This document shows positions 1-12,738 of a stretch of 64,000 bases of DNA, one piece after another. The notes beneath the pieces were generated by a model. It did no database searches. It was not told the DNA's origin and worked only from the letters and a program-made list of their open reading frames with translations. Source of the stretch: Dimorphilus gyrociliatus (Eukaryota > Annelida > Polychaeta > Dinophilidae); NCBI GenBank assembly GCA_904063045.1, contig CAJFCJ010000007.1:430819-494818 (forward strand), read 5' to 3'. Each line of letters opens with the position of its first letter. Position 1 is the first letter of the stretch. The translations under genes were made by a program, and so were the position numbers.

Positions 1-799
1 TCATCACATTCGAACAAAGTTTCCCCCCCTTTAGGTAGTTCTGGTGTGAAAGGTATTCCGTCCGATGCCGTCGACGGAATCCTTCCCTCAGTCAATCGGC
101 TGCTTGACAAGGTAAATGGTCGACTGTACTTTGACCTTGCTGTTGTCGGCGGTAAACTAGGCGGACGACTTATTGAGGATATGCTAGATAGAATAATAGA
201 CTTTCAACCTATCTGTATAATAACCTATTACATAATAATAAAAATGCCTCCGCTTTTCAGATTGTCAATAGATTTATAGATCGATCTGTATAATAATCTG
301 CTTTCACCTTTATTGTACAATAAGCAACAGTTCACGCAATAAAACTTCATAAAACACCTTGACATCGAAGCTCTATCTTTGACATAAGCCATCTCTTGCA
401 TAAATTATCTAAATGTCAGTGTATATGTATACTTTTCCAATAGCATTAAACAACGCCAAGGAAATACTGATTAATTAATCAGATTATGCTTTTTTTTCAT
501 TAAATTGTATCTAGAATTAAAAACTTCCTACCTGCGTCTTTCGCCACTCATTGCTGTTAGTTCGCTATCAGGCTTTCTTACAGTTTCAAGTTTTTGAGCA
601 GAAATCCCTTCATTCTGTTTGGTAGGTAAAGTTTAATATTTGACTTCAAATATTAAAATTATTTGTTTTTCTATAGTAATTGTAACTTTTGTACCCGACT
701 ATGTGTCATTTCTAATTGTTGTTTGGCAGCGTCACGCTGGCGTTGAAGTATTCTTGCTTTTCGGAGGGCCTCATTGTGATAATTGTTTATTCCCGCCAT
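1..799 (-). CDS. Partial unknown gene, N-terminal part, disordered
   Basis: Three exons read on the minus strand: 799-695 (starts MAGINNYHNEALRKAR, basic and helical), 614-532, and 183 to beyond the left edge. Donors (GTACAA at 694, GTAGGA at 531) and acceptors (ends at 615 and 184) keep one frame. The third exon is rich in Ser, Pro, Thr and Arg (SRPPSLPP, TEGRIPSTASDG), which suggests a disordered protein. The start ATG has GCC before it and G after it, a good Kozak context. I do not recognise the family. The C-terminal part lies outside the window. The gene is divergent from G3BP. The plus-strand ORFs over the same bases are antisense shadows. Confidence 0.5.
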
Positions 800-1522
800 G
801 GCTTGAAAATTCTTATAGCCAATACTTAACCAGCCCTCGTGTTATATAACTATATACCCTAGCAACCCAAAAGTATTCCGCCCCGGTATTAACTACCCAA
901 ATACGCAAGACGATACCAACCATACTAAAAAATTTCGTATTTAAAAATTAACTAAATTTCTAAAAGCATTGTTAAAATTTTACCCAAAATAAGTGATAAT
1001 TTTTACGAAAATTATTTTTTATACGAAAATCGAACATACGGGCACTTTACATTCACAGTTCGACACGAGCTAGCGCCATATTTTTCTCGGAATCTTCAGA
1101 GGTAAGTTGACGGAAGTCTCGCTGTAACGCTCTTAGGCTAAACCTTTTTGTGTTACATTTTAATTGAAATGACGCGTTTTTCAATTAACTTTGCATATAT
1201 TCTTAAAACGGCGTGCTTTTTTGTCTACAAAAAGATTCACGCCAGTTCATGTTGCAGGCATGCGCAAACCGGCATTCTTGACGTTAAAATGTGCGCACAA
1301 TCGACGTTCATTATCTCGCTTAAAAGACTTTCAATCTTCACTTTTCGTTTAAAATAATACATAATATATATATATCTATTACTTAAGCAAGAAAAGAATG
1401 CCGAAAAGCGAAAGTTATAGAATGAGAAAACCACGTTGTTAATCATAACCATTTAGTCATCCGTTACAACGTCAGAACTTAAGATAACTTTATTCTAACA
1501 GGTCTCTCAACTTTCAGTAGCC
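800..1522 (+). promoter_or_regulatory. Divergent intergenic region with G3BP 5' UTR exon
   Basis: This stretch separates the truncated minus gene from G3BP. A strong donor (GAG|GTAAGT, intron from 1102) pairs with acceptors ending at 1501 or 1517, just before the G3BP ATG. This implies a non-coding first G3BP exon ending at 1101 and an intron of about 400 bp. The promoter should lie between about 850 and 1050. No coding signal was seen here. Confidence 0.45.
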
Positions 1523-3321
1523 ATGGTAATGGAAAAACCCTCAGCACACAACGTTGCTCGGGAATTCGTCCGCCAATATTACACGTTGCTACACCAAGCC
1601 CCGCAGTATCTCCACCGCTTTTATAGCGCCAATTCGAGCTTCCTTCATGGAGGCATGGAGAAAGCCGGGCAAGAGCAACCCGCAATTTGCGGTCAAGAAC
1701 AAATCCACCAACGCATAATGGATTTGAAGTTTACCAACTGTAGAGCTAAAATCTTCCTTGTGGACAGTCAAGCATCTGTTGGTAACGGCATCGTTGTTCA
1801 AGTTAGCGGAGAATTATCGAATGATAATGGCCCAATGCGAAGGTTTATGCAAACTTTCGTTTTGGTCGAGCAAGAACCGAGAAAATACTACGTGCATAAC
1901 GACATATTTCGTTATCAAGACGAAGTATTCGAAAATGATGGACAAGAATCGAACGAAATACATAGCGTTGAAGCCGTGGAAGAAGCTGGAGATGTACAAG
2001 AAGAAGGTTACTATGCTGAAAACGTTCCCGATGGTGTTGAAGTGCAAGCAGCTCCTATGAGGTAGATTTATACTATTGTCCTAGAAACAGAAATCCTTTC
2101 ATTCACTTTATGATGTTCGTAATTTGCGTCTGAGCGTAGGCTTCAGAGACAGTTGCCTGCTGTCACATTCTGACCTACGTCGTTGTTGATAAATCTATCT
2201 GAAAGTAAGATAAAAACCACGCCATGGTTTAAAAGAAGCTTATAACATTGCACTATTTTAATTATTTTTTAAAAATTCTAGCAATGGATCAGCTCACTTG
2301 GAAGAGGAAGAGGAGCATAAAGAAGAAGAGAAAACGGAACCAGAACCAGTTGAAGTTGAAACAACACCGGAACCCCAACAAACTGAAGAAAAAACAAGCC
2401 AACCAGGTAAATTACGTTATATGATTTAATATTTTTTTTTAGCTATCTTATTCTATAGAGTCTGCTGCTAAGCCTACATGGGCAGACATGGCCGGCAAAA
2501 ATACAATTGTCAAAACAGCCACGCCAGCCGCAACAACGACAGTTCCTCCTAAAACTGAACCCAAGCCTGTGGAGCAACCCCAAAGAGCTCCACGACGCGA
2601 ACGGGGACGCCCATCCCTTAGCCAATCAGAGAGGGAAACTAGTAGGTCAGGCGGCGTTGAGAGTGATAGTGAGGTCCGAAGCACAAGAAGGTTTCAGGAC
2701 TCTCATCAAGTTTTTGTTGGAAATTTGGCGCATGACACGACTGAAGATGAACTACGCGAGTACTTTACACGTTACGGAAGTGTTGAGGAAGTTCGAATCA
2801 TTCAAAATAACAAAAAAACGAAAGATGAACAAGAGGCCCCCAACTATGGATTCATAGTTTTCAAAGAAGTAGGATCCGTAGCAGCTGTTTTGAACAAAAG
2901 GGTAAGCATTCCTAATATTTCAAATATTATCTAGGCTATATTAAACCAAATGATGAGTGTGGCTTGCCCTCTCCGAGCAAAAAATAGTGTGGAGAATTTA
3001 CACCTTTTGTACTCAACCTGAAACCTAATTTAAAACTACTCTGATTTACACATTTATTTATGCATCTAATTAGCTACATTATATCAACAGGGACAGCTAA
3101 CAATCAGAGGCGATAGGCGATTGAATGTTGAAGAAAAGAAGCCACGTGATGGAGCAAAGGTGCCGTCTGGTTCAATGGGTCGCTCCGGATTGAACCGTCC
3201 GGGAGCAGCTCCACGAGGAATGAGTGGACCTGGTGCAGGACGTAGAGGTATGCCAACGAGGCCAGGCGGTGATAAAGGTAACTTCTCCAGCCGTGGCGGT
3301 AGCTTTGCTAGGCGCAACTAA
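1523..3321 (+). CDS. G3BP: Ras GTPase-activating protein-binding protein (G3BP/Rasputin)
   Basis: Four exons (1523-2061, 2282-2406, 2459-2901, 3091-3321) join in frame to 445 aa. The N-terminus MVMEKPS followed by REFVRQYYTLLHQAP is the family-typical start of the NTF2-like dimerisation domain (about residues 1-135). An acidic Glu-rich stretch follows, then a Pro-rich part with KPTWADMAGKN. An RRM spans about 302-370 (RNP2 VFVGNL; RNP1-like NYGFIVF), then the NVEEKK segment and an RGG-type Gly/Arg tail. Known role of the family: RNA-binding scaffold that nucleates stress granules through the NTF2 dimer, with USP10/Caprin partners. Length and domain order are normal. A polyadenylation signal lies at about 3640. 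Orthology to G3BP/rin is secure; the splice borders are my reading of consensus sites. Confidence 0.95.
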
Positions 3322-3468
3322 AAAATATATGGAAAAAAGTGTTGGTTGAAAGCTTACTGATTGTTGGACTGATATCTGGAGATTCTGAGAATTGGACAGG
3401 TCGGGCCTTTTTCTACCGTCTATTTATTAGTGTGTCTTGCACTTAACATCTTTTGTTATATATATACA

Positions 3469-3600
3469 TATTGAGATATATATATATATTAAAAAAGTTA
3501 TATATATATGTATGTATGTATATATATATATATATATGTCTATTTATATATAGATATATATATATATATATATAGATATATATGTATAGATATATATGTA
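3469..3600. repeat. (TA)n-rich microsatellite in G3BP 3' UTR
   Basis: Imperfect TA/TATG/TAGA tracts lie between the G3BP stop and its polyadenylation signal. Similar (TA)n tracts occur throughout the window in UTRs and introns. Confidence 0.85.
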
Positions 3601-3639
3601 ATTGTTTCGACTTGAATGCTATACAATATGTAAATATTT

Positions 3640-3645
3640 AATAAA
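3640..3645 (+). terminator. Polyadenylation signal of G3BP
   Basis: Canonical AATAAA about 320 bp after the G3BP stop codon. Up to 3842 the rest of this interval holds only AT-rich sequence, leading into the 3' end of the SPARC gene on the other strand. Confidence 0.6.
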
Positions 3646-3842
3646 GCAGTTTGTTAATACAATAGGAGAACGAATATTTTTAGATGTTCTGCTCAATTTT
3701 TATTTGTACATTTGACAAACTGCCTGTAAGGAATTTTAAGCTTGACGTCGAAGCATAGGTTCATGTTATTTTTTATTCTTCACGCCTTTTTAATAAAAGT
3801 CTCCTAAAGCATAAAAGCAATATTATACTATTATCAAGTTGT

Positions 3843-4881
3843 TTATTTTGTTTCTTGTGCTGTGTCTTCGTCCGCAGAAAGTTGGCCGCACAAGTCCTCA
3901 ACGTTATCTGTGTACGAAAGGTTGTTTAAAGTATGTGTTATGTATAAACAAAAACAAAAAAATAAAAGAAAGTTCCTGGTGCTCTGTACATTTTCCTCTT
4001 TAAAAAATATCTGCAGACGATCTTATGTTTATGTCGTATAAAAAATACAGTATAAACTAATTTTTATCGTAATTATACCTGAGTCGATGCCAAGGCACGT
4101 TGTCCATTCCTCTAGAGTGATCTCGTCGTCGGAGTCATCATCGCACTGGTGCAGAAATGGCTTGATACAGCTCTCGAAGCCTTTTAGGGAGGTGATAAGT
4201 GGGCGCATTTCGCGATGGGACAATATCCTATCTTTTGATAAGTCGAGATCGCAAAACTTCCAAATAGCTGCTGAAGTTTTTTTAGCTTGTCTGTAAGTTA
4301 ATCGCCCGTCTGTCTCTAAAAAGTCGGCGACATCTTCGAACCATTCTTTTAAGCGCTTAGGAAATTGAGATAGGTCCTCTTCTGAGCACTCTTGTACCTG
4401 CCTACATGGACCATAATAATCAAGATGGATATGACTAAAGCTTTGGTCAGCACACTGCGGCATTCTTTTCTTACACATACAACGTATGCGGTGCAGTTCG
4501 CACTCACTGGGTAGGCTTATATTCTGGTTCGTACAAATAAAGGCATTGGGATCATCGTTAGGACAAGATTCAGCGCATGCGCAAAATGGTTTTCCAAAGT
4601 CGTCAAGACGGCATTCGTGACCAATTGAACACTCCTTTGTGATACAACCCGATTGGTCTTCAAAGCCACCACGAACCTCTGAATTCTCTTCTTTCAGTGA
4701 CCTAGATTCTTCATCAGTTATCTTATAAGGGTCCAATAAAGTTTTCGACAGTAAGTCAGCCTAGGGGAGCGGATGTTCTCTCGTTACTTTAAAAGGTCAC
4801 ACGTACAAGGATAAAAGGCTAAGATTTTTTTACCTGTAAGCCGGCAATGAAATAAACGTAAATAAAGAGCAATCCGTTCAT
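3843..4881 (-). CDS. SPARC: SPARC/osteonectin
   Basis: Three exons on the minus strand (4881-4834, 4760-4079, 3907-3843) give 264 aa. Exon 1 is a hydrophobic signal peptide (MNGLLFIYVYFIAG). A short acidic segment comes next, then a Cys-rich follistatin-like domain ending in HLDYYGPC. The helical extracellular calcium-binding domain follows (FPKRLKEWFEDV) with two EF-hand loops, DLDLSKDRILSHREM and DDDSDDEITLEEW. The protein ends TCLGID plus an acidic tail read from the last small exon. Family role: secreted, collagen-binding matricellular protein of basement membranes. It is somewhat short and its domain I is less acidic than in vertebrates. Follistatin-like proteins were considered, but the LDYYGPC to EC-domain arrangement is SPARC. 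Confidence 0.92.
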
Positions 4882-5660
4882 TCTCTTTCCGCATACAGTG
4901 CCAAACTGCTGCGCAAAATCTCTAAATAACGCAAACCAGGTTTACTTGTTTGGCTCCGCCCTGTAACCGATCTACACGAAACGAAGAGAAAAAAAACTTG
5001 TAGGCCTAGTTTATTTCAAACGGGTCAGATTTATTGAGATCAACAACTGCATAAAACGCGAGAAACATTTGTACAATTGTACTCGATATATTATTTTATA
5101 TGTTTATATTTTTATACGCTTGAAAAATTATATGCAGCTGATAATTTTGCAGGCTTTCAGGGCCGTTTATCACAGAAAGAACATATACATATATATATAT
5201 ACTTTATTTGTATATATATATTTTTACTAAATAATGTTTTTCAACTAGAAACAAAACGTTTGCATTTTGAACGATCACTTTGTAAAAATAAGAAAATGAA
5301 ACAAGAAGTTATATATATATATATATACTGTAGAATGTATATATTCTATGCAAATGCCGTAGCTAGAACCAGAAGAGGAAGTATGGCCAATAGAAAAGGT
5401 TATGAAATAAAAGATCTTTTCTTTTCAAAGAGGTAAAAAAGCAATAGAGAATAGTAAGCGAATAAAAGAAGCCTTTCTTTAAAGATGCTAACAGAAACAT
5501 GACTAGACGTCTTCGTCTGCAGATGTGTGGAGGAGGGTTGGGCGGGGGGGGGGGAGATTAGGAATATCAAAAAATTTAAATAAAACAAACAAAACTAAAC
5601 AATACAACAACCACTGCAACGGACACAGTTCCCTTGTAATTTGTTGGTTGTAGGAAGGTC
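4882..5660. other. Intergenic, SPARC upstream / PDE11 3' side
   Basis: AT-rich, with (TA)n tracts around 5180-5325 and a run of about a dozen G at roughly 5542-5554. It should hold the SPARC promoter and the PDE11 3' UTR. A 119-codon plus-strand ORF here is largely translated TA repeat (IYIYIY) and is not believed to be a gene. Confidence 0.5.
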
Positions 5661-8600
5661 TTATTTAGGAGGTTTTGAAATTTGTTCATCCTCTGTTAGA
5701 TTATCTTTGCGCTTTTTCCACTCTTGCCTATTAGCTTCACAGCCTTTTAATAAAGGCGCCAATTTATTGTTAAATTTACTGAACGCCTCGTAGACAGGCA
5801 TACACACACCGTCTATGAACGACACTTGTAATGAAGGAAACATGTCTTTTTTATCTCTGTTCATCATATCTATAGGTGTAATTTTTAATTCTTTCTCTTT
5901 ATCGCCCTGCTCAAAGAATTCATTTGCTATTAAGCTGGCGACCTTCTTTTGAATATTCCAAGGTTTGGTTATGGCCGAAACATCGCAGGCAGTCATCATC
6001 ATTGCCCTAACTAATTCTTTATCCTTGTCTGATTCCCAGTTTATAGTTGAAGAGTCAACTAAGGAGAAAAATTCAGGCCTTTGCTTAAAATAAACTGCCA
6101 AATCAGTAGCTAATATTGCATGTTCCAGTAATTTAATCACTTTTTCATATTTTTCAGATGTTAAATTCGATAAAATGTCTGTGCCTTTCGTGCTTAATAT
6201 CATAATACAATGCTCAAAGTGATGTCTCTCCATGACAGACGTTGAATATAATTGAGCCAATGGTGACATACTCCTATTGAAAGTAAAAACAAGTAAAAGA
6301 AAAGAGCAAAAAGGAGACGTTTCTTTTTTATAAGATATAATTGTGAATATTTATAAATGTTTTACTTTATTTGAAATTGATTGTTTGTCCCCCTATGATC
6401 CAAATCATGGCATAAACAACCTATAAATAAGGCCAACTTTTCCAAGTCAGTAAAATAATTACCGAGATCTGCTTGCTGATCAAAAGAAAACATTCGACCG
6501 TTTTATTATATTAGAAGACGTTTTTATTGAGTAAACAAACCGTCATCATCCAAAACATTGTGTGGGTGACATTAAAAGCATGTCGCCAATTATGATAAAT
6601 AACGTTTCTGTAATTCTTTTTAACACTCAGGAGCCAGTGACAGAAAATTCTGTAATCAATGTGGAACTTTTCAAATAGATCCAATTCGCAAAACATCCTG
6701 AAGCTAGCTTTAATCGTATCGTTATCCTCCAGGGAGAAATCCGAGAAATTGTGATCATACAAGCCTAGTTCGGAGGAAGTGGGAGCGAAATTCTCCTGTA
6801 AATAAATAAAAGCAAAATCATTAGAAAGTAAATCAAAGAATCACAGGTTTGACGTCTCGAGGTCGTCACTTAAGTCAATTTACGTCTGTAATATGTAATT
6901 TTTCTACATCTTCTAATGGAGCTTGTGCGTGATAACTAAGAACTTCCAGAGCCACTCGCTGTCTCGCGCTCGCTTTACACGCCTTTTCGTACATATGAGT
7001 ATTATGTATCCCCATGCCGCAAAAAATAGCGAACGCTTCCATTAGATTCTCGTCATTCTTATTAAAAGCCGTTCCATCTAGTTTATTAACCATCTGACTG
7101 ATGCCGATTACTTGATCCTGTTTAGTAGCAGTAGTATTAATTGCGTAATTACAGAAATAGACAATTTAACGTTATATACCTGAGCATTCTTAATTGGTAT
7201 ACATAAGATGCTTTTAGTTTTGAAATCTGTCTCATCGTCTACTTTGCGGTCGAACCTTTCATCCTTGTAAGCGTCCGGTATGTTGACAATCTAAAGTTTC
7301 ACCGAAAAAAGAGGAATATTTATCGTCATTGTTCCCTGATCAATTAACAAAATAATTTAACAAAACATGTCACTAACCTCGCCCTTGGAGGCAACGTAAC
7401 TTGTTATACCAACATTGATAGGAAATCGAGCCTCTTGAGGCCTGAGAAAATTCGATCCGTTATAGGCCGGTTAAGTGGAATTAGTAATTAGGTTTTAGTT
7501 CTTCTTACCCGTCGTTTTCAAAGCTGCTTGCTTGTAGATCGAAAACTTGAGAGTAGACGCCCTAAAAACAACACATAAAGATTAACAAAACAAAGAGAGA
7601 AAACAAATTCTAGCGAAAATCATTTTAATTCCTCCTGTTGGTTATTCCCTTATCAAAAAACATATATAAATATATATATATATATTTATATATTTATATA
7701 AATTTATATATATATATATGATTTGTATTGTATATATTCTCTATTTTTTTAAAAAAAAAAACACGATTAAGCTTGCAAGACACGGCAAAATAAAACACGG
7801 ATGTTTTCGTGATGGCAATAGCAATTAAAAAAATAGTTTCGTATCGCGTCGAACATTCACGAAATTATATATATATATATTTATATATATATAGTGTAGT
7901 ATATGCAATTATATGTACTTATATATATATAGATATATAATAAATATATAAACTTATTGTCTGAAATAGATAAGCGGTAAGACAGAATCAAAAAGCGAAT
8001 TTCATTTAATATTCTCTCTCTCTCTCTCTCTTTCCCTCTATTTCTATTTCTTTCTCACATTCATTCGATGCTTATCTCTAATTTTTAAACTACTTGTGTA
8101 AAAATTTTTAGATAAAAAAGTAAATAAAAAAAAAGGGATAAAACTTTGTGCGAGCATGCAAAATGTTTTATAAAAGAGAAGCTAATTATTAAATATAGAT
8201 TTGATATATATATATATATTTATATATTGATATATATATATATATATTTATATAAAAATTAAAAAATATGTTTTGCAAAGGCAGAGAAGAGATTTGTGGG
8301 AAAGAGAAGGGTAGGAGGAGTTTGAGAGGGGGAAGCGAGGGAGGGGAGGAAGGGCAACGGGAAAAAAACGGTAAAGTTCACCATGCTAGTTATATGCTTC
8401 ACACAGTTTTTTCTATCCTGTAAGAAAACACGAAGCAAAAATGTATATAAAAAAAAAACCACATGCTCCTGTTTAGAAGAATTTTGTTGTTTTTTTTTTT
8501 GAAAAAAAAATAATAAACAATAGTAAACGAAAAACTAACCGACGCTTTAAGGATTCTGAGTTGACATATGTGAGAAACTTCTTTATACAGTATATACATA

Positions 8601-10664
8601 ATATATAGAATATACATTATGAACACGAATAATATCCGTATATATACACTTATTTGTTCATGAATATTTCGTACCATATATTCAATATATCAATATAATA
8701 AACATCGTTCGCATACTAAGTATAGTTTTATTACATCGCTTATAAATATACCATGAAAGGAGAGAACAATATAAAAAAAACGACAGTATATGCAGTAAAT
8801 GCAGTATAATTTGTATATGTGTATATGTATAGTGTGAATGTGATGAGTGGAACGCAATTGTAAGACAGTGGGAGGTTTGTAGAATATATAATGAATATAA
8901 ATAATAATAATCGTATAAATGAAGAATTAAAAGAATAAAAGACAAAGAAAATAACGTATGGAATCGGATTAAAGGACTTTTTCGATCGATAAAGGTTAAT
9001 ATTATAATAATAATACTTACGCTTGATTCGTCATCAATAAGCAAAACTTGACAACGTTCGCAACGTAGTAAGGATTGAGTGTGCATCATAATCTTATGAA
9101 TAAGAGTAGCGACGTCTCTTTGTTCTTCAAATATAAATCTAGCGAGATCCAATAATAACTGATTCCTCCTATTTTCCAAAACAGACCTCTCGTAAAGTTG
9201 AGCATTGCGAATTCCGATACCGCAAAATGCCAGGAAGGATGCAAATACTTTCTCATCTCGTTCACCAAATGGTTCTTCCTTTACACCTAGCTTATTGACA
9301 GCCTGAGCTACGCCTATCACGTGACCTTCGGTGTCTTTAATTGGCATGGAGAGAATTGAACGCGTCTTGTAACCCGTCTTTACATCGATTTCTCGGTTAA
9401 AGCGGGAGTCCTGTAAAGAAGTCAATAACACTTCGTGATATAATCTGCCCCAACCGTATAATTAGATAAACACTGTTTTATCGATTGTCAACAGATTTCC
9501 TTTCAAACCGATAAAACCGTAAATAATGGGATAACGTTAAACAAACACGGTTAATACAACGTAATTTAAACGACGTTAGCCTCGTTGGTCGAGCAGCAAC
9601 GATTAGTTAAGAAGGGAAAACAATTTAGATAGTAAAGGCGAACGTCGATAAAATCGATCGCGAAAACAAATACAATATTCCAAAAAAGTTTAGTTCGCCT
9701 ACGTATACGCAACTTATATATATTCCCTACTTAATCTATAATCCACGCCTTTCATCCCTCTACATTGGCATGGAAACGAACGATCGACGAAAATATTACA
9801 CAACTATCTATTTCTATCTTATTCTATAGCCTATTCTCTTGCAATATACCTATCCCCTTATCCAACCCTTCTCCTTTTTTGTTCTATCAATATATTAATA
9901 TTTTCTTTCATTCTCTGGTTCTTACAATCTCTTGCGCATAGAGACACTTTCTATCTTTTTTTTCTTTCTTTCGTTCACTCCTTCTCTCTCTCTTTATCAA
10001 TTGCACACACCATCAATCTACTTACCTCGTAAGCATCTGCGATATTTAAAGGATTGCCGGTCTTTGCTACGTGTCCGATTATTCCTTGGCCCCAGGAGAC
10101 GCGTATTTCGTAAGTGTTTGCCGTGCTGTCAGCAACAGTTGATTTTGAATTTACATCGAATAGTTTACTCGTTAAATATCCGCCTTCTTCTTGAACCAAG
10201 AACAATGAGCAACGATCTGCGTTTACGAGAATCGATACATTCTGCAGAATCTTGTGGCACAAGCTAGTGACGTCAAGGTCATTACATATATCCATAACAA
10301 GTTCGTAAAGAATTTCACGTTCATTTAAAGCCTTCAGTTCACTTATCGTTTTTCTAGGTTTCGGAGTTACTGGTGACATAGATTCCGGAAAGAAGGTCGG
10401 ATTACCATCGACCGTTGTAAGCATTGGTCGGAGTGTTTGCCCACCGAATTCCTGCGATGAAATTTTTCTAATCGGTGTATTTGCACCAGAACTGGAAGTT
10501 GAGTCAGCCGCCGTGTCAAATGCTGATTTACCGAATTTCCGCCTTAAGTAATCGAAAGCGAAAGATTTGTGTTCGTCTAAATAACGTTCCACTTTCGCTC
10601 TTTCTTCTTCTTCCTCATCGTTGTCGTCATTAAACTCTAATTGTACATCGGTGGAGGTGGTCAT
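5661..10664 (-). CDS. PDE11A: Dual-GAF cyclic nucleotide phosphodiesterase, PDE11 type
   Basis: Nine exons on the minus strand: 10664-10026, 9410-9021, 7561-7509, 7441-7378, 7290-7180, 7117-6884, 6795-6541, 6475-6366 and 6273-5661. They join in frame to 822 aa. GAF-A (about 115-290) carries an N-K...F-x3-D-E signature (AVNKLG...FGERDEK). GAF-B (about 300-480) carries another ([15 protein letters not shown]). The catalytic domain (about 510-800) has YHNWRHAFN, the metal site [13 protein letters not shown], and [12 protein letters not shown]. Known function: hydrolysis of cAMP/cGMP with GAF-mediated regulation. Details such as [18 protein letters not shown] and [10 protein letters not shown] match PDE11 better than PDE5/6. 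There is no C-terminal CaaX motif, unlike PDE6. The start MTTSTDVQ precedes an acidic segment. Confidence 0.93.
7562..9020 (-). other. Long repeat-rich intron of the PDE11 gene
   Basis: This 1.46 kb intron is far longer than the gene's other internal introns. It holds (TA)n tracts at about 7664-7720, 7866-7945 and 8200-8256, a CT run near 8013-8032, and A- and G-rich stretches. The ORFs in it are low complexity. I see no exon. Confidence 0.6.
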
Positions 10665-11349
10665 ACTTTATTCTATACAATATCGTTTTTCTTCCTTTTA
10701 TTTATATTTTTAATTTTTAAAGCCCTAATACTCTCGGCTTATCTAACCAAAACAGTAAATAAATCTCGATAATACTTCAATAAAATTGAGAGTAGAACTT
10801 GTTTGCTAATTTGTCTTTCGATAGAAGTAGGCTTACTCCGACGCTCACCTGGGCTTGTCCGAGTGCTGTGCGAGAAGCGAAGTGGCGGACGGGGCCTGCG
10901 AGGGCCGCTAGCGCCGCGATGGGAATTATTCAGAAAAGCGCTAGCAAATGATTTTACGCTGATCGCGCTGCAGTGCGTATACAAAATGGCAGATGATCTT
11001 GATTGGCTATCATCGTTTTACCCGCGAATTACGAAATATAATTAAAAACTGTTCAAGAACAGTTTTATTTCCATTTATTTAACAGAACATAACATAAGAA
11101 GTTTCCTATAACCATACTAAGCGAGCGAAAAATCTATAGATTTAATGTCATACAAATTACGTTTGTATTTGAATATTACATCATTATTCGTGATTTGTTC
11201 AATCAAACTTCAAATTGAAATTGAATTTAGAAAAATAAAATATCTTCAATCACCTATCCATATATTTGTACATATATATATATATATATATATATACTTT
11301 AAATATATATATATATATATATAAAAACGATAACATATCAAATATTTTG
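10665..11349. promoter_or_regulatory. Divergent promoter with GC-rich PDE11 5' UTR exon
   Basis: A GC-rich island (about 10845-10985) stands out from the AT-rich background. On the minus strand it ends with a consensus donor (CCCAG|GTGAGC, exon end 10849). An acceptor ending at 10673 sits 9 nt before the PDE11 ATG. The island is therefore best read as the PDE11 non-coding first exon and core promoter. The rest, towards 11349, holds the upstream region of the ASB-like gene, including (TA)n at about 11272-11322. Confidence 0.5.
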
Positions 11350-12738
11350 ATGAACAAGTCGGGGAAATCGGATATTGTAAGGAAAGGACATCGGAAACGT
11401 AAAAGTACCGCCAGATTTACGTACGAAGAATTTCAAAATATTGTCAACCATGAAAATGGCTTTGCAACAGAAGGTAGTATGTTGAGAATTCGTCAACAAT
11501 TATTCGATTATGTAAAGAATAGCGGAGGTTACAGGTGAGGGTGTGTAGAAAAGTATATATTGTAAAAAAAAAAGCATCATTAATGTAGGAAAAAACGGAA
11601 ATATGAAGTTAAAAACGCAGGAAGATCCTGATGATTTTAATTATTTCGTTTTTTTTTCTTTCTCTCTTCTAGACTTACAGTTGATGCTTGTTTTGAGCAC
11701 TTGATGAACCATTATAAAAAATTGCCTCCAGATTTAACTTCTAAAGGTGAAAAGGCAGCCATTCTTGGAACGGCGTTATTTATTTGTGAAAAGTATAAAG
11801 TAAACGATAAAAAAGTATCGGGTACTATTTCCCTATTAGCACCGCTAATTAAACCTTTAGAGTGGTTCTCGGTGTTAAGTCCCATACAGAATTTTTGTAC
11901 CCATAAAGCTTTTTTATATGGAAAATTGAGTCCTGCTTCACGCCGAGGGCTCCTCTACGGACCCAAGAAGAAGCAATTGGATGCTCTGCAATATTATCTG
12001 TATCATGGTCGAACTCTTAACTACTTCATTTACGATGAGTCACAACCAACACCTATTAACACGAACAGCATGGAAAAGTGTCGTAGCTTAGTTGATTTGC
12101 CTTTATATATAGGGGGCAACTTTAGTAATTCAACTCCCCTGTCCTTAGCCTGTTTAGGTGGACAGCCATCAACCGTTCTACTGCTTTTAAAAAATGGTGC
12201 TCAAACGATACTAAAGATAGGTAATCAATCCCCCTTCACTGCCAGTTCTCAGCCATATACAGTCCTTGTTAATCACCTAAACGAAATAGCCAATGTCACA
12301 AATTCAAGCGATGTATCTTTTGATTCTAAAGAGATACATGGAAGAATTCAGCGTTACTTCGAAATAGATCGTTTACGAAATCCAACAATGGATAGAGTTC
12401 CCAATGAATATCTCTTAAATAGGACGTGTCGTTTGCTGATCTGCTTAATATATTTACTTAGAGCATCGTTTCGAATCCCGATAGTATTTAGTGATGACGA
12501 GAAAAAAATACCTTCCTCAGCTCAAGCCTGGAATTCTAACGGACCTCATAAATTAGTTTTGTTCTGCAGATTTAAACAATATCTACCAAACCTTGATTTC
12601 AACGTTTCAAGTTTACAACAGCTTTGTAGATTGGCAATAAATAAACGTCTTTTCCAAATTGGAAATTTACCATATGGTGTATCAGAGCTAGGACTACCGA
12701 AATCTCTTAGACAATATGTTGCTTTCGAAAGAGATTAA
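11350..12738 (+). CDS. Ankyrin repeat and SOCS-box protein, ASB17-like
   Basis: Two exons (11350-11534 and 11673-12738), joined at a phase-2 border, give 416 aa. The N-terminus is basic (KSGKSDIVRKGHRKRK). A middle segment contains a recognisable ankyrin unit (TPLSLACLGGQPSTVLLLLK, about residues 205-225). The C-terminus is a SOCS box (SLQQLCRLAINKRLF ... SLRQYVAF). Family role: the SOCS box recruits Elongin B/C and Cullin-5, making the protein a substrate receptor of a ubiquitin ligase; the substrate is unknown. The single weak ankyrin region, its position and the SOCS box resemble vertebrate ASB17. An in-frame upstream ATG exists at 11266, but that extension is translated TA repeat, so I chose 11350. 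Confidence 0.7.

Noticed and set aside
5077-5436. 119-codon plus-strand ORF upstream of SPARC
   Set aside because: Largely translated TA repeat (IYIYIY), no domain, no sensible splice context.
10987-11046. Short plus-strand ORF MADDLDWLSSFYPRITKYN with good Kozak context
   Set aside because: Only 19 codons, no donor to continue it; lies at the divergent PDE11/ASB promoter. Could be a uORF but not supported.
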